Below are positions 17,477 to 27,230 of a DNA stretch of 64,000 nucleotides, piece by piece. The position numbers and the translations under genes are program-made. Source of the DNA: Pseudomonas sp. P5_109 (GTDB lineage: Bacteria > Pseudomonadota > Gammaproteobacteria > Pseudomonadales > Pseudomonadaceae). How positions within the stretch are numbered: position 1 is the first letter of the stretch; every line of letters starts with the position of its first letter. The notes under the pieces were generated by a model. That model had not been told where the DNA came from. It worked only from the letters and a program-made list of their open reading frames with translations, and did not search any database. The stretch covers positions 6,168,501-6,232,500 of the forward strand of contig NZ_CP125380.1 of the NCBI RefSeq assembly GCF_034009455.1, written 5' to 3'.

Positions 17477-18067
17477 TCAAGCAAACAACTCGCCCTGCAA
17501 CTCATCCAGCAACGCCTGAATCGCATCCAGTCGTTGCTGCGGATCATCGAGTTGCAAAAGATCGACCTTGTCCAGTTCGGCAAAAGGCAGCAGGTACGCC
17601 AACTGATTTGCCAGCGACTGCTGACCGGTCGCTTCAGTACCCATGTTCAAGGCTTCGACCATCGGGTGCTCCGCCAGGGCCTTGAGCAATGCGACCAGGT
17701 CGGCGTCCTCATCCTGCAGTGGCTGTTCCGGTTCGTCTTCCAGCCACTCGACCTCGGCGACGGTCAACTGATCGCGCTGAACTTCCGTTCGTAATACATG
17801 GAAACGCCGCCCACCCTGAACCCGAATCCCCAGCAGGCCGTTGTCCTGCTGTTTGAAATCGGTAATCAGCGCTTCACAGCCCACCAGCGCGTAGCCGGCC
17901 GGGGCGATCCCGACTTCTTCGCCGTCGAGGATGCACACCACGCCGAAACCGCCGCCCTGTTTCATGCAGCGGCCGATCATGTCCAGATAGCGCGCTTCGA
18001 AGATCTGCAAATCGAGGATGCAACCTGGGAACAGCACTGTGTTCAACGGAAAAAGCGGCAGACTCAT
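17477..18067 (-). CDS. LON peptidase substrate-binding (N-terminal) domain protein
   Basis: Stand-alone PUA-like LON N-terminal domain without the ATPase or protease parts; 196 residues. MSLPLFPLNTVLFPGCILDLQIFEARYLDMIGRC is diagnostic, followed by GFGVVCI and a helical C-terminal part. Function is unproven in bacteria; a substrate- or ligand-binding role is inferred from the domain. I start at the ATG at 18067, where AAGGA lies 8 bases upstream; an ATG two codons earlier is too close to that site. Its 3' end is duplicated as a relic at 16645. It follows the LrgB gene closely (10 bases). Confidence 0.9.
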   Translation of the reverse strand: MSLPLFPLNTVLFPGCILDLQIFEARYLDMIGRCMKQGGGFGVVCILDGEEVGIAPAGYALVGCEALITDFKQQDNGLLGIRVQGGRRFHVLRTEVQRDQLTVAEVEWLEDEPEQPLQDEDADLVALLKALAEHPMVEALNMGTEATGQQSLANQLAYLLPFAELDKVDLLQLDDPQQRLDAIQALLDELQGELFA

Positions 18068-18077
18068 AGACATTTCC

Positions 18078-18794
18078 TTACACCACCATCGATACCGCCA
18101 GCGGCAGGAAAACCGCCGTGGCCACACCCATCAGGCTCATCGCCAGCGCCGCGAAGGCGCCGCACTCGTCACTTTCCTGCAACGCCACCGACGTGCCAAC
18201 CGCATGGGCCGTCATGCCCAGTGCCATGCCCCGGGCTTCCGGACTATGCACGCCGAGGCGGGTCAACAGGGCCGGACCGAAAATCGCCCCGATCACGCCA
18301 GTAATCAGAACGAACACCGCCGCCAGTGCCGCGACCCCGCCGATCTGCTCGGCCACCAGCATGGCGATCGGCGAAGTTACCGACTTCGGTGCCATGGTCA
18401 TCAGAATCATGTGCTCGGCACCGAATGACCAGCCCAGCAACACGCCCATCCCCGTGGCCACGACCCCACCTATCACCAGCGTAGTAAATATCGGCCAGAA
18501 CAACTGCCGAATCCGTCGCAGGTTGAGATAGAGCGGCACCGCCAGGGCGACCGTGGCCGGACCGAGCAGGATACTCAGGATCTCGGTGCTCTTGCGGTAC
18601 TCGGCGTAGGTCAGGCCGCAGCCCACCAGCACGCCGATCACCAGCATCATGGAGACCAGCACCGGCTGCAAAAAGATCCAGCGGGTTTTCTCGAACGCCG
18701 CAAGGACGAGTTGATAGGCGCCGAGGGTAATGCCTATGCCGAACAACGGATGATGAATCACCGACGCCCAGGCGCCGTGCCAGTCGAAGATCAT
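18078..18794 (-). CDS. LrgB/CidB-family membrane protein
   Basis: Polytopic inner-membrane protein of 238 residues with about seven hydrophobic segments and the family block GLTYAEYRKSTEILSILLGPATVALAVPLY, then PKSVTSPIAML and GMTAHAVGTSVALQ. LrgB/CidB proteins work with a small holin-like partner in control of lysis, murein hydrolase export or pyruvate/overflow metabolism, depending on the organism. It overlaps its partner's stop as ATGA. Confidence 0.92.
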   Translation of the reverse strand: MIFDWHGAWASVIHHPLFGIGITLGAYQLVLAAFEKTRWIFLQPVLVSMMLVIGVLVGCGLTYAEYRKSTEILSILLGPATVALAVPLYLNLRRIRQLFWPIFTTLVIGGVVATGMGVLLGWSFGAEHMILMTMAPKSVTSPIAMLVAEQIGGVAALAAVFVLITGVIGAIFGPALLTRLGVHSPEARGMALGMTAHAVGTSVALQESDECGAFAALAMSLMGVATAVFLPLAVSMVV

Positions 18795-19153
18795 TGGTTA
18801 TCCTCGGAGTGAGCGTGACGCTTGACCATGCGCTGCATCAGCACCCCGGCGAAGGCCATCGAAAGCAACAGCGACAATACCAGCGCACCGACAATCGCCC
18901 AGAAATCCGCCGCGATGTCAGCGGCATAGACCATCACGCCCACGGCTGGCGGCACCAGCAACAGTGGCAGGTAGCGCAATAGGCTGCTGGCCGCCAGGTT
19001 CAGCGGCTCGCCAACCTGCCCGCGGCAGATGAGGTACACCAGCAGCAGTAGCAACCCCACAATCGGCCCCGGCAGCACCGGCAAGAACAAATGATTGATT
19101 GCAGTGCCGAGCAATTGGAACAGCACCAGCCAAGTCAGGCCCCGTAACAACAT
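18791..19153 (-). CDS. LrgA/CidA-family holin-like protein
   Basis: Small membrane protein (120 residues, four hydrophobic segments) with the signature FLPVLPGPIVGLLLLLVYL. It is the holin-like partner of the adjacent LrgB gene (ATGA overlap). The upstream gap 19154-19346 separates it from the divergent MaoC gene and must hold both promoters. No LytR- or LysR-type regulator is beside it in this window. Confidence 0.9.
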   Translation of the reverse strand: MLLRGLTWLVLFQLLGTAINHLFLPVLPGPIVGLLLLLVYLICRGQVGEPLNLAASSLLRYLPLLLVPPAVGVMVYAADIAADFWAIVGALVLSLLLSMAFAGVLMQRMVKRHAHSEDNQ

Positions 19154-19346
19154 AAAAGATCTCCTGCAAAATCCGTCACCCGCATTGGCCGGGCATTATA
19201 AGCATGCTCACGCTATAGACCGGCATTCGCCAAAAGCATGGTCAGTTGACCTGGGCGTTTGGCCATGTTGATCTAAAGTGGTAAGCCGGGAGGTTGAATC
19301 CCCGCAAGCCAAAACTATAAAACCGATGAACCCAAGGAGAGTCTCA

Positions 19347-19802
19347 ATGCCCTATGTTCCAGTTGCAGAGCTCAAAGATTATGTCGGCAAGGAACTTGGA
19401 CGTTCCGAATGGCTCACCATCGATCAGGACCGCATCAACCTGTTCGCCGAAGCCACAGGGGATTTTCAGTTCATCCACGTCGATCCGGTCAAGGCCGCGC
19501 AAACGCCATTTGGCAGTACCATCGCTCACGGTTTTCTTTCGTTATCGCTGATTCCGAAACTGATGGAAGACATCCTCGTCATGCCTGAAGGCTTGAAGAT
19601 GGTGGTCAACTACGGCCTCGACAGCGTGCGCTTCATCCAGCCGGTCAAGGTCAATTCGCGGGTGCGACTGAAGGTCGACCTGACCGAAGTCATCGAGAAG
19701 AAACCCGGCCAATGGCTGCTCAAGGCCACCACCACCCTGGAAATCGAAGGTTCGGACAAACCGGCGTACATCGCCGAACCCCTGTCCCTGTGCTTCGTGT
19801 AA
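19347..19802 (+). CDS. MaoC-family (hotdog) dehydratase
   Basis: (R)-specific enoyl-CoA hydratase-like hotdog-fold protein, 151 residues. The hydratase-2 catalytic segment is FAEATGDFQFIHVDPVKAAQTPFGSTIAHGFLSLSL, with the Asp/His pair. Start at 19347 is fixed by AAGGAG 9 bases upstream; the longer open frame to 19278 has no support. The substrate is unknown; the family serves fatty acid, PHA and CoA-thioester metabolism. It is monocistronic. Confidence 0.92.
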   Translation: MPYVPVAELKDYVGKELGRSEWLTIDQDRINLFAEATGDFQFIHVDPVKAAQTPFGSTIAHGFLSLSLIPKLMEDILVMPEGLKMVVNYGLDSVRFIQPVKVNSRVRLKVDLTEVIEKKPGQWLLKATTTLEIEGSDKPAYIAEPLSLCFV

Positions 19803-19916
19803 ACCGTCCCGGATGCGAAGCAGCTCCTGCTGTTTCGCGACCTCTCGCGGTACCTCGCCCTATATAAGGACACATAGCTGCGGCATACTCCCTCGCCTAA
19901 TTGCCCGGAATCCGCT

Positions 19917-21635
19917 ATGCGCCCACTTGCACTCCTTGCCTTGACCCTGATGCTCACCGCTTGCGGCGACGGCGAATCGCCTTTGCCCCCCGACGCCCGC
20001 TTGCCGGACGGCGGACGCTATCGCGGTGATCTGGTCAATGGCTTGCTGCAAGGCAAGGGGCGCATCGACTACCCGAACGGCAGCTGGTACGCCGGCGAGT
20101 TCGACAAAGGCCAGTGGCAGGGCCAGGGCGAGTGGCATGGCAGCAATGGCGAAGTCTATCGCGGGCAGTTCAATCAGGGACTGTTCGAAGGCCAGGGGGC
20201 GCTGACCACCAACGCCAGCAGCTACAGCGGTGGCTTCAAGGCTGGCCGGCGCAACGGCGAAGGAACACTCAAAGAAAACGGCATGAGCTATCGCGGCGAG
20301 TTCAAGGCTGATCAATACGCCGGCCTGGGCCGCCTCGAACTCGAAGACGGCAGCTCCTATCAGGGCCAGTTCGCTCACGGCAAACCCAATGGCGAAGGCC
20401 AGCGCGGCGACGGCAACGGCAATCAGTTCACCGGGCACTTCGTCGACGGCCAGCTGGAGGGCAACGGCACGTTCAACAGCGCCGAAGGCGACATCTATGT
20501 CGGCAGCTTCAAGAACAACCAACTGCACGGCAAAGGCCGCTACGAAAACGCGGACGGCGATGTCTGGCTGGGCCAGTTCAAGGAAGGTTCGCTGAACGGC
20601 AAGGGCGAGCTGATCGGCACCGACGGCAGCCACTACATCGGCCAGTTCAACGACTGGCGCTTTTCCGGCCAGGGCCGACTGAACCTCGCCGACGGCAGCT
20701 TCTACACCGGCCAGTTCGACAACGACAGTTACCAGGGGCGCGGCACGTTGGTGTTGACCGACGGCACCGTGCTCAGCGGCACCTGGATCAACGGCCAGCG
20801 CGTGCGCGACGCCGAGGGCAAATTGTTGCCAGACACATTGGAGCTCGGCCTGTTGGCACAGGGGCGCCTGCTCGATGCAGCACTGAGCAACATTCCGCCC
20901 TCGACCCCGGCGGTGGAGCTGTATTCGTTGACCCTGGGCGGTGATGGCAAGCAAAGTGTTTTTCTGCGCGAGTCGGACTACGTCGCCAATATGCTCTCCA
21001 CCCGTTTCGGCGCCTTTGGCCAAATCCGCCTGGTGAACCATCGTGACCACCTCGCCGACCGCCCAATGGCTACCCGGGAAAACCTGCGACGTGCCGCCCT
21101 GACGCTGGCCGAACGCAGCGGTCCGGAAGACCTGATCTTCATCTACCTGACCAGTCATGGCACCAGTGAACATGAGCTGGTGCTGGACCAGCCGCGCATG
21201 GAACTGGCTGATCTGCCAGCCGACGAGTTGGCCGCTGTCCTTGCCCCGCTGAAAAACCGCGACAAGGTCATCGTGATTTCGTCTTGCTACTCCGGCGGCT
21301 TCATCCCCGCCCTCAAGGACGAGCGAACCCTGATCATGACGGCCTCGCGGGCCGACCGGGTGTCCTTCGGCTGCTCGGAGGAAGCCAACTTCACCTACTT
21401 CGGCGACGCCCTGTTCGTCCAGGCCCTGAACCAGACCGATGATCTGGAGCAGGCCTTCAAACTGGCCAAGGCCACTGTCGCCGAGCGTGAGCTGGCGGAT
21501 GGTTTCGAAGCGTCCGAGCCTCAGATCTGGGCACCGAAAACCGTCCTCTCGCATTGGCAACTACTGCGTAAACAACAGGCACGAAAAGCACTGCAAAGTG
21601 CATCTATGCAAAGCAAGGATGCAAACAGCAACTAA
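19917..21635 (+). CDS. Lipoprotein with ~12 MORN repeats and a C13 caspase-like peptidase domain
   Basis: The 572-residue protein starts with a lipoprotein signal (MRPLALLALTLMLTACGDG; lipobox LTAC). Residues about 30-300 contain some twelve MORN-type repeats of about 23 residues, each with a Y/F/W-x-G-x-F core and a GxG turn (YRGDL, YAGEF, YRGQF, YSGGF and so on to LSGTW). Residues about 330-540 match peptidase family C13 (clan CD, legumain/caspase fold): His414 in LTSHGTS and Cys457 in ISSCYSGGF form the expected dyad. In eukaryotes C13 includes legumain and the GPI transamidase. MORN repeats often bind lipid or act as scaffolds. The domain pairing is seen; the role (envelope proteolysis or transpeptidation) is inferred. 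Confidence 0.88.
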   Translation: MRPLALLALTLMLTACGDGESPLPPDARLPDGGRYRGDLVNGLLQGKGRIDYPNGSWYAGEFDKGQWQGQGEWHGSNGEVYRGQFNQGLFEGQGALTTNASSYSGGFKAGRRNGEGTLKENGMSYRGEFKADQYAGLGRLELEDGSSYQGQFAHGKPNGEGQRGDGNGNQFTGHFVDGQLEGNGTFNSAEGDIYVGSFKNNQLHGKGRYENADGDVWLGQFKEGSLNGKGELIGTDGSHYIGQFNDWRFSGQGRLNLADGSFYTGQFDNDSYQGRGTLVLTDGTVLSGTWINGQRVRDAEGKLLPDTLELGLLAQGRLLDAALSNIPPSTPAVELYSLTLGGDGKQSVFLRESDYVANMLSTRFGAFGQIRLVNHRDHLADRPMATRENLRRAALTLAERSGPEDLIFIYLTSHGTSEHELVLDQPRMELADLPADELAAVLAPLKNRDKVIVISSCYSGGFIPALKDERTLIMTASRADRVSFGCSEEANFTYFGDALFVQALNQTDDLEQAFKLAKATVAERELADGFEASEPQIWAPKTVLSHWQLLRKQQARKALQSASMQSKDANSN

Positions 21636-21662
21636 GCTGAACAGTATCAAGGGAGAAACACT

Positions 21663-22304
21663 ATGTACTTGACGCCTCAGCATGTGCTGCTCGCCGGAGC
21701 CACCGGTTTGACGGGTGAACATCTGCTTGATCGCCTACTTAACGAGCCAACGATTACCCGGGTATTGGCCCCTTCACGCCGTCCACTGGCCGAGCATCCG
21801 CACTTGGAAAACCCGGTCGGTGACCCGAAGGCGTTCCTGCCACAACTGAACGGGCGGGTCGATATCGCCTATTGCTGCCTTGGCACCACGATCAAGCAGG
21901 CAGGCTCCGAACAGGCGTTTCGCGCGGTGGACCTGGACATGGTGGTGGCATTCGCCAAACGTGCCCGGGAAATGGGCGCACGGCACTTGATCGTGATCAG
22001 TGCCTTGGGAGCCGATCGTAGATCGTCGATTTTCTACAACCGGGTCAAAGGCGAGATGGAGCACGCCTTGCGCGCGCAGGACTGGCCGCAGCTGACCATC
22101 TGCCGGCCTTCGCTGTTGCTGGGCGAACGCACCGAACCGCGACTGGGCGAGAAAGTCGCCGGGCCGTTGTCTCGGCTGATCCCTGGCAAATACCATGGTA
22201 TCGAGGCCTGCCAACTGGCTCGCGCGATGTGGCGCCTGGCGCTGGAAGAGCAGGACGGGGTCAGGATTGTCGAGTCGGATGAGTTGCGCAAACTCGGCAA
22301 GTAA
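21663..22304 (+). CDS. NAD(P)H-binding oxidoreductase, atypical SDR
   Basis: Rossmann-fold protein of 213 residues with the nucleotide-binding [15 protein letters not shown] near the N-terminus, [12 protein letters not shown], and a YXXXK-like segment ([14 protein letters not shown]). It resembles the NmrA/HIM1-TIP30 type of short dehydrogenases. Substrate unknown. It lies 27 bases after the MORN-C13 gene on the same strand, so the two may be one transcript. GGGAG precedes the ATG. Confidence 0.85.
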   Translation: MYLTPQHVLLAGATGLTGEHLLDRLLNEPTITRVLAPSRRPLAEHPHLENPVGDPKAFLPQLNGRVDIAYCCLGTTIKQAGSEQAFRAVDLDMVVAFAKRAREMGARHLIVISALGADRRSSIFYNRVKGEMEHALRAQDWPQLTICRPSLLLGERTEPRLGEKVAGPLSRLIPGKYHGIEACQLARAMWRLALEEQDGVRIVESDELRKLGK

Positions 22305-22314
22305 TCCGCGGACC

Positions 22315-22447
22315 TGTGGCGAGGGGGCTTGCCCCCGTTGGGCTGCGAAGCGGCCCCAAAACCAGTCAACTCGATTTATCTGTTGCTCCGCGTGCACAGA
22401 ATTTACGACTGCTTCGCAGCCGAACGGGGGCAAGCCCCCTCGCCACA
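22315..22447. repeat. REP doublet, GTGGCGAGGGGGCTTGCCCCC class
   Basis: Long inverted pair, TGTGGCGAGGGGGCTTGCCC at the left and its complement at the right. The inner arms also pair in part (GGGCTGCGAAGC / GCTTCGCAGCC). It sits between convergent genes. Confidence 0.85.
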
Positions 22448-22455
22448 ACGCTCTC

Positions 22456-22740
22456 TTACAACCCACCCGTAGCCTGAAAACTCACCCCTATCACCGTCAA
22501 CAACGACAACGGTAACAACAGCGTGTCGAGCAACGCACTCGCCGGCAGATCGATGCCCGGATAGCCCGGCGCTTCGGCGCCGAATCGGTCCATCGCACAG
22601 CACCCACCGTTCATCGCGTACAAATCCAGGCGAGTCCCCGAGTACACCACCGGAGCGCCCGGTTTGGCCGCATCGAGGGTGCGCGCCGTGGCGCATCCGC
22701 CCAATTGCAGCGCCAGCAGCACCACCAGCAGCTTATTCAT
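22456..22740 (-). CDS. YceK/YidQ-family lipoprotein
   Basis: 94-residue lipoprotein with signal [19 protein letters not shown] (lipobox LGGC). The conserved part ([11 protein letters not shown] ... [16 protein letters not shown]) matches the DUF1375/YceK family of small envelope lipoproteins, whose function is unknown. Its start overlaps the 3' end of ubiX by 8 bases, so it is the last gene of the mpl-ubiX unit. Confidence 0.85.
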   Translation of the reverse strand: MNKLLVVLLALQLGGCATARTLDAAKPGAPVVYSGTRLDLYAMNGGCCAMDRFGAEAPGYPGIDLPASALLDTLLLPLSLLTVIGVSFQATGGL

Positions 22741-23365
22741 CGCTGGTCAGATGATGCTCGCCCCAACGCGGCAGCATGTCCTGAGGAATATTCAGCAGGT
22801 TGAGAATCCGCGCGACGACAAAGTCGATCAGGTCGTCGATGGTTTGCGGCTGATGATAAAAGCCCGGTGATGCCGGCAGGATGGTCACGCCCATGTTCGA
22901 CAACTTGAGCATGTGCTCCAGGTGAATGCTCGAATACGGCGCCTCGCGGGGCACCAGAATCAGCTGGCGACGCTCTTTGAGCGTCACGTCGGCGGCACGC
23001 TCGATCAGGTTGTTGCAGGCACCGGTAGCGATGGCCGACAAGGTGCCAGTGGAGCACGGCACCACCACCATCGCCGCTGGCGCGCCGGAGCCCGAGGCCA
23101 CCGGCGACATCCAGTCTTCCCTGCCGTACACCCGAATCTGCCCGGCGGCAGCGCCCGTGTATTCGGTGAGAAAGGCCTGCATCATCTGCGGTTTGGACGG
23201 CAGCGTAACGTCCGTTTCGGTCGCCATTACCAACTGCGCGGCCCTGGAGATCAGGAAGTGCACTTCACGATCTTCCCGCACCAGGCAGTCGAGCAGGCGC
23301 AAACCGTACTGGGCGCCTGAAGCGCCGGTCATCGCCAGGGTAATGCGCTCCGGGCCGTTGTTCAT
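22733..23365 (-). CDS. ubiX: Flavin prenyltransferase UbiX
   Basis: Makes prenylated FMN for the UbiD decarboxylase of ubiquinone synthesis. The 210 residues show [19 protein letters not shown] (FMN site), the [50 protein letters not shown] stretch and the late [25 protein letters not shown]. It overlaps the mpl stop as ATGA. Confidence 0.97.
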   Translation of the reverse strand: MNNGPERITLAMTGASGAQYGLRLLDCLVREDREVHFLISRAAQLVMATETDVTLPSKPQMMQAFLTEYTGAAAGQIRVYGREDWMSPVASGSGAPAAMVVVPCSTGTLSAIATGACNNLIERAADVTLKERRQLILVPREAPYSSIHLEHMLKLSNMGVTILPASPGFYHQPQTIDDLIDFVVARILNLLNIPQDMLPRWGEHHLTSDE

Positions 23366-24711
23366 TTGAGCGCCTCGGCCAGTTTGCCGTGCAGGCCGCC
23401 GAAGCCGCCATTGCTCATGATCACCACGTGAGTACCGGGCTGGGCCTGGCTCTTCACGCGCTCGATGATGCCCTCAAGGGAATCGCTGACAATCGACGGC
23501 ACAGTGCACAGCGCCGCAGTACCCGCCAGGTCCCAGCCGAGGTTGGCGGGTGCGTACCAGATCACCTGATCGGCATCGACCACGCTTTCCGGCAATCCAT
23601 CGCGGTGCGCGCCGAGCTTCATGGAGTTGGAGCGCGGCTCGATGATTGCGATCAACGGTGCATCGCCAATGCGTTTGCGCAGGCCATCCAGCGTGGTGGC
23701 AATGGCGGTCGGGTGGTGAGCGAAGTCGTCATAAATGGTGATGCCACGGACTTCCGCGACTTTTTCCATCCGGCGCTTCACGCTTTTGAAAGCACTCAAC
23801 GCGGCGATGCCCATGGATGGCACCACACCGACATGGCGTGCGGCTGCCAGGGTAGCCAGGGCGTTGGCGACGTTGTGCTGGCCAGTCATGTCCCACTCGA
23901 CCACGCCCTGGGCGATGCCCTCGAACATCACTTCGAACTTGGAGCCATCTTCGCTGAGCAGCTTGACCTGCCACTGACCGCCGGCACCGGTGGTTTGCAC
24001 CGGAGTCCAGCAACCCATTTCGATGACGCGCTGCAAGGCCGGCTCAGTGGTTGGATGAATCACCAGGCCTTCGCTCGGGATAGTCCGCACCAGATGGTGG
24101 AACTGCCGCTCGATGGCCGGCAGGTCCGGGAAGATGTCCGCGTGATCGAATTCGAGATTGTTCAGAATTGCCGTGCGCGGGCGATAATGTACGAACTTGG
24201 AGCGCTTGTCGAAGAACGCACTGTCGTACTCGTCGGCTTCGATGACGAAGAACGGCGTATCGCCCAGGCGCGCCGACACCGAGAAATTTTGCGGCACGCC
24301 GCCGATCAGGAAGCCCGGGGCCATGCCCGCGTGTTCCAGGACCCAAGCCAGCATGCTGCTGGTGGTGGTCTTGCCGTGCGTACCTGCAACCGCCAGTACC
24401 CAGCGACCTTGCAGCACGTGATCCGCCAGCCATTGCGGGCCGGAGACGTACGGCAAGCCTTTGTTCAGCACGTATTCCACCGCCGGGTTGCCCCGGGACA
24501 TGGCGTTGCCGATCACCACCAGATCAGGGGCCGGATCGAGTTGCGCCGGGTCATAGCCTTGTGTCAGCTCGATGCCCTGGGCTTGCAGTTGAGTGCTCAT
24601 CGGCGGATAGACGTTGGCATCGGAGCCCGTCACGTGATGGCCCAGTTCTTTGGCCAGAACCGCCATTGACCCCATGAAAGTGCCGCAGATACCAAGAATA
24701 TGAATGTGCAT
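23362..24711 (-). CDS. mpl: UDP-MurNAc:L-Ala-gamma-D-Glu-meso-DAP ligase
   Basis: Murein-recycling Mur ligase that attaches the recovered tripeptide to UDP-MurNAc in one step. The 449 residues show the Rossmann start [24 protein letters not shown], the P-loop [13 protein letters not shown], and the Mur central block [20 protein letters not shown]. Together with ldcA and the lytic transglycosylases in this window it completes much of a recycling route. Translation is coupled to ubiX. Confidence 0.97.
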   Translation of the reverse strand: MHIHILGICGTFMGSMAVLAKELGHHVTGSDANVYPPMSTQLQAQGIELTQGYDPAQLDPAPDLVVIGNAMSRGNPAVEYVLNKGLPYVSGPQWLADHVLQGRWVLAVAGTHGKTTTSSMLAWVLEHAGMAPGFLIGGVPQNFSVSARLGDTPFFVIEADEYDSAFFDKRSKFVHYRPRTAILNNLEFDHADIFPDLPAIERQFHHLVRTIPSEGLVIHPTTEPALQRVIEMGCWTPVQTTGAGGQWQVKLLSEDGSKFEVMFEGIAQGVVEWDMTGQHNVANALATLAAARHVGVVPSMGIAALSAFKSVKRRMEKVAEVRGITIYDDFAHHPTAIATTLDGLRKRIGDAPLIAIIEPRSNSMKLGAHRDGLPESVVDADQVIWYAPANLGWDLAGTAALCTVPSIVSDSLEGIIERVKSQAQPGTHVVIMSNGGFGGLHGKLAEALK

Positions 24712-24794
24712 AGTCGACCTCGTAAAACTTGGTCGCAGGTTAGCTTAGGGAGGGGAAAATCGCACCTTGTGTTTCAATGGCGCTCAGCGCAAAA

Positions 24795-24865
24795 CCTGTA
24801 GGAGCCGGCTTGCCGGCGAAGACAATCTCCAGACCGCCATCGCCGGCAAGCCGGATCCTTACAGG
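24795..24865. repeat. REP doublet, TGTAGGAGCCGGCTTGCCGGCGA class
   Basis: Short inverted pair of a third REP type (CTGTAGGAGCCGGCTTGCC and its imperfect complement). It lies between the 5' end of mpl and the 3' end of the sigma-54 activator gene. Confidence 0.8.
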
Positions 24866-24877
24866 TCGACGTAGCAA

Positions 24878-26794
24878 TTACCGGGCGATACCGTATTTAC
24901 GCAGCTTCCGATAGAGGGTATTTCGACTGACCCCCAACTGCTCCGCCGTATGCGTCATATGCCACCGCGTCTGCTCCAGCGCATTGAGCAACGCCAGCCG
25001 CTCGGCATCCTCCAGCGGATGCTCCGATGGCTCTTCGATAGGCGGCACCACTGCCGGCCTGACCGAACGAATCAGCGCCGGCAAATCCTCCAGGCCAATC
25101 CGCCCGTCCTCACACAGTGCTGCCAGCGTACGCAGCACATTTCGCAGTTGGCGCACGTTGCCCGGCCAGGCGAACCCCAATAAGGCCTCCCGCGCCGGTC
25201 CGTCGATCAGCACGGTTTCTGCGCCCGCCTCTTCGGCCAATAGAAAATCGAGCAACTGCGATTTATCACTGCGATCGCGCAAAGCCGGCAGCGCGACTTC
25301 CAGCCCGTTGAGGCGGTAATACAAATCTTCACGGAAGCTGCCGTCCTGCACGCGATCCAGCAAATTACGGTGAGTGGCGCTGATGATCCGCACATTCACC
25401 GATTCCGGCTCGCCACCAATCGGCACCACTTGCCGGTCTTCCAGCACCCTCAGCAAGCGCGTCTGCAAGGCCAGTGGCATGTCACCGATTTCATCGAGGA
25501 ACAACGTCCCGCCGTCGGCCTGTTGCAACTTGCCACGCATGCCTTCCTTGCGTGCGCCGGTGAAGCTGCCACCGCGATAACCGAACAACTCGCTTTCGAT
25601 CAGGCTTTCGGGAATGGCCGCGCAATTGAGGGCGACGAAGGCTTTTTCCGCCCGCTGGCTGGCGTGGTGCACCGCTTTGGCAAAGGCCTCCTTGCCGGAC
25701 CCGGTTTCGCCGTTGATCAGCAACGGCACATCGCGCTCGTAGACACGCAAGGCCTTGCGAAAGTCCGCCTGCAACGTCACATCATCCAGGCAAATGCCCG
25801 ACAGGCGCGGTGCTGGAGCAACCTTGGGAGCAGGCACCATCGGAATCGATAGTGGTCGCCGCGCCTCACCGCGCAACACCGCGAACAGCTTGCGGCCATC
25901 ACGGGTGCGCAACGGCCAACTGGCCGCGGCATTGATGCTCGCCCGCCCCAGCAACTCATCGAGCGAGCAATCGAAAAACGCTTCCACCGGCTTACCCAGC
26001 AAGCCGCCGCGAATATGGCCCAGCAGGTTCAGCGCACTCTGATTGACCGCACAAATGCGCCCTTCTCCGTCGAACGCCAGCAACCCTTCGCTGAACAATC
26101 CAACGGACTCGGCCTGCAAGTGAAAACGCAGCAGCCATTGGTTGTCGAAGCAGCGCAGGAAGTAGCAACTCTCGATCATCTTCGCCGACAGATTGACCAG
26201 CGCCATGGTGTGGAACTGACTTTGCCGCGACACATCGCGCCGCGCCGACGACACGTCGAGCACCGCCAGCAATTCGCCATGGGGGTCGAAGACCGGGCTC
26301 GCCGAGCACGTCAGGCCGGTATGACGGCCACGGAAGTGTTCGTCCTGATGGATGGTCAGCGACTGACGCTCGACCAGGCAGGTGCCGATGCCGTTGGTGC
26401 CTTCGCAGGCCTCGCTCCAGTCGGCACCGAGCCAGAGCCCGGCGCGTTCGAAGATCTGCCGCTCGGCGGGCGCGGTGACGCAGTTGAGGATCACGCCGCG
26501 AGCGTCGGTCAGCAATACCGCATGGCCGGCGCCGGAGAGTTGCTGGTGCAGGCTGGTCATTTCATTGCCGGCGATGTGCAGCACTTGCTGCAAGCGTTCG
26601 CGGCTTTCGAGGACGCGGCCATGTTCCAGCACCGTCGGCGCGATGCTCAGGGCCGGGTCGAGATGATAGTCCTCAAGGCAGCGCAGCCAGGAGCGCGCGA
26701 TGGACGGATCGCTGCCAGGGCCGTGCAGGTGGGCCTTGCCCTGAGTGACAGTCAGGACCTGCTGGGCATGGCGACTCAAATGGTTGTCGTGCAT
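24878..26794 (-). CDS. eatR: Sigma-54-dependent activator of ethanolamine catabolism (EatR/AcoR type)
   Basis: 638-residue bacterial enhancer-binding protein. The N-terminal part is a GAF-type sensor (about 60-200: [27 protein letters not shown]), then a PAS-like part, an AAA+ domain with Walker A GETGSGKE, the sigma-54-contacting loop GSFTGA, Walker [12 protein letters not shown], and a C-terminal Fis helix-turn-helix ([17 protein letters not shown]). P. aeruginosa EatR (PA4021) holds the same position and controls the ethanolamine genes with RpoN. Two sigma-54 promoters and a suitable inverted repeat lie downstream of its divergent start, which supports the assignment. Confidence 0.92.
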   Translation of the reverse strand: MHDNHLSRHAQQVLTVTQGKAHLHGPGSDPSIARSWLRCLEDYHLDPALSIAPTVLEHGRVLESRERLQQVLHIAGNEMTSLHQQLSGAGHAVLLTDARGVILNCVTAPAERQIFERAGLWLGADWSEACEGTNGIGTCLVERQSLTIHQDEHFRGRHTGLTCSASPVFDPHGELLAVLDVSSARRDVSRQSQFHTMALVNLSAKMIESCYFLRCFDNQWLLRFHLQAESVGLFSEGLLAFDGEGRICAVNQSALNLLGHIRGGLLGKPVEAFFDCSLDELLGRASINAAASWPLRTRDGRKLFAVLRGEARRPLSIPMVPAPKVAPAPRLSGICLDDVTLQADFRKALRVYERDVPLLINGETGSGKEAFAKAVHHASQRAEKAFVALNCAAIPESLIESELFGYRGGSFTGARKEGMRGKLQQADGGTLFLDEIGDMPLALQTRLLRVLEDRQVVPIGGEPESVNVRIISATHRNLLDRVQDGSFREDLYYRLNGLEVALPALRDRSDKSQLLDFLLAEEAGAETVLIDGPAREALLGFAWPGNVRQLRNVLRTLAALCEDGRIGLEDLPALIRSVRPAVVPPIEEPSEHPLEDAERLALLNALEQTRWHMTHTAEQLGVSRNTLYRKLRKYGIAR

Positions 26795-26850
26795 TTCTTA
26801 TTATTCTCCCCGAGAGCAATGCCTCCCCCTTTTAAGGAATGGCACACACC

Positions 26851-26963
26851 TTGTGGCGAGGGAGCTTGCTACCGCTCGAGTGCGAAGCGCTCGCCAGAAT
26901 CTTGGCCGGCAGACTTTTTGGGGCCGTTGCGCAGCCCAGTGGGAGCAAGCTCCCTCGCCACAA
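26851..26963. repeat. REP doublet, GTGGCGAGGGAGCTTGCT class
   Basis: TTGTGGCGAGGGAGCTTGCT at the left pairs with AGCAAGCTCCCTCGCCACAA at the right. It lies between eatR and its target site upstream of the aldehyde dehydrogenase gene. Confidence 0.85.
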
Positions 26964-27049
26964 AGCAGCGTCCCGTCGCCGAGCATCCTCCAGCCTGGCC
27001 TGCATTGCAATGCCTGCAAGACTACCCAGTCACAGGCTGTGCCAGTAGC

Positions 27050-27076
27050 GGTACAAAGTGTCACGCCAGTTGTACC
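27050..27076. promoter_or_regulatory. Perfect inverted repeat, probable EatR enhancer site
   Basis: GGTACAA-N13-TTGTACC, about 75 bases upstream of the sigma-54 promoter, the usual place for an enhancer-binding protein. GTGTCAC inside the spacer resembles elements reported for AcoR-type activators, but this is inference. Confidence 0.6.
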
Positions 27077-27151
27077 GAAAACGTCACAGGCGCACCCCAT
27101 CCGTCCGACAAAAAATGCGCAAGGCCTTGATTTGCCTGAGCTGCAACGCAC

Positions 27152-27167
27152 TGGCCCGGCCCTTGCT
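27152..27167 (+). promoter_or_regulatory. Sigma-54 promoter of the aldehyde dehydrogenase gene
   Basis: TGGCCCGGCCCTTGCT keeps the invariant GG and GC exactly ten bases apart and differs from the consensus (TGGCAC-N5-TTGCW) at one position. It lies 64 bases before the start codon. Confidence 0.85.
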
Positions 27168-27230
27168 CTACGCTTAAAGCAAGCGCACATGCGCGACTCC
27201 CTATAAGCACAAAAGCAAGGAGAGACCACC

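Larger units (their letters stand above)
26795..27230. other. Divergent eatR/aldehyde dehydrogenase control region (436 bp, no gene)
   Basis: Reading left to right it holds the eatR leader, a REP doublet (26851-26963), an inverted repeat likely to bind EatR (27050-27076), a sigma-54 promoter (27152-27167) and the aldehyde dehydrogenase ribosome site. I see no coding sequence in it. Confidence 0.75.

Noticed and set aside
19860..21560. A 566-codon minus-strand open frame
   Set aside because: Antisense to the MORN-C13 gene; low-complexity Ala/Val/Glu product mirrors the MORN repeats.
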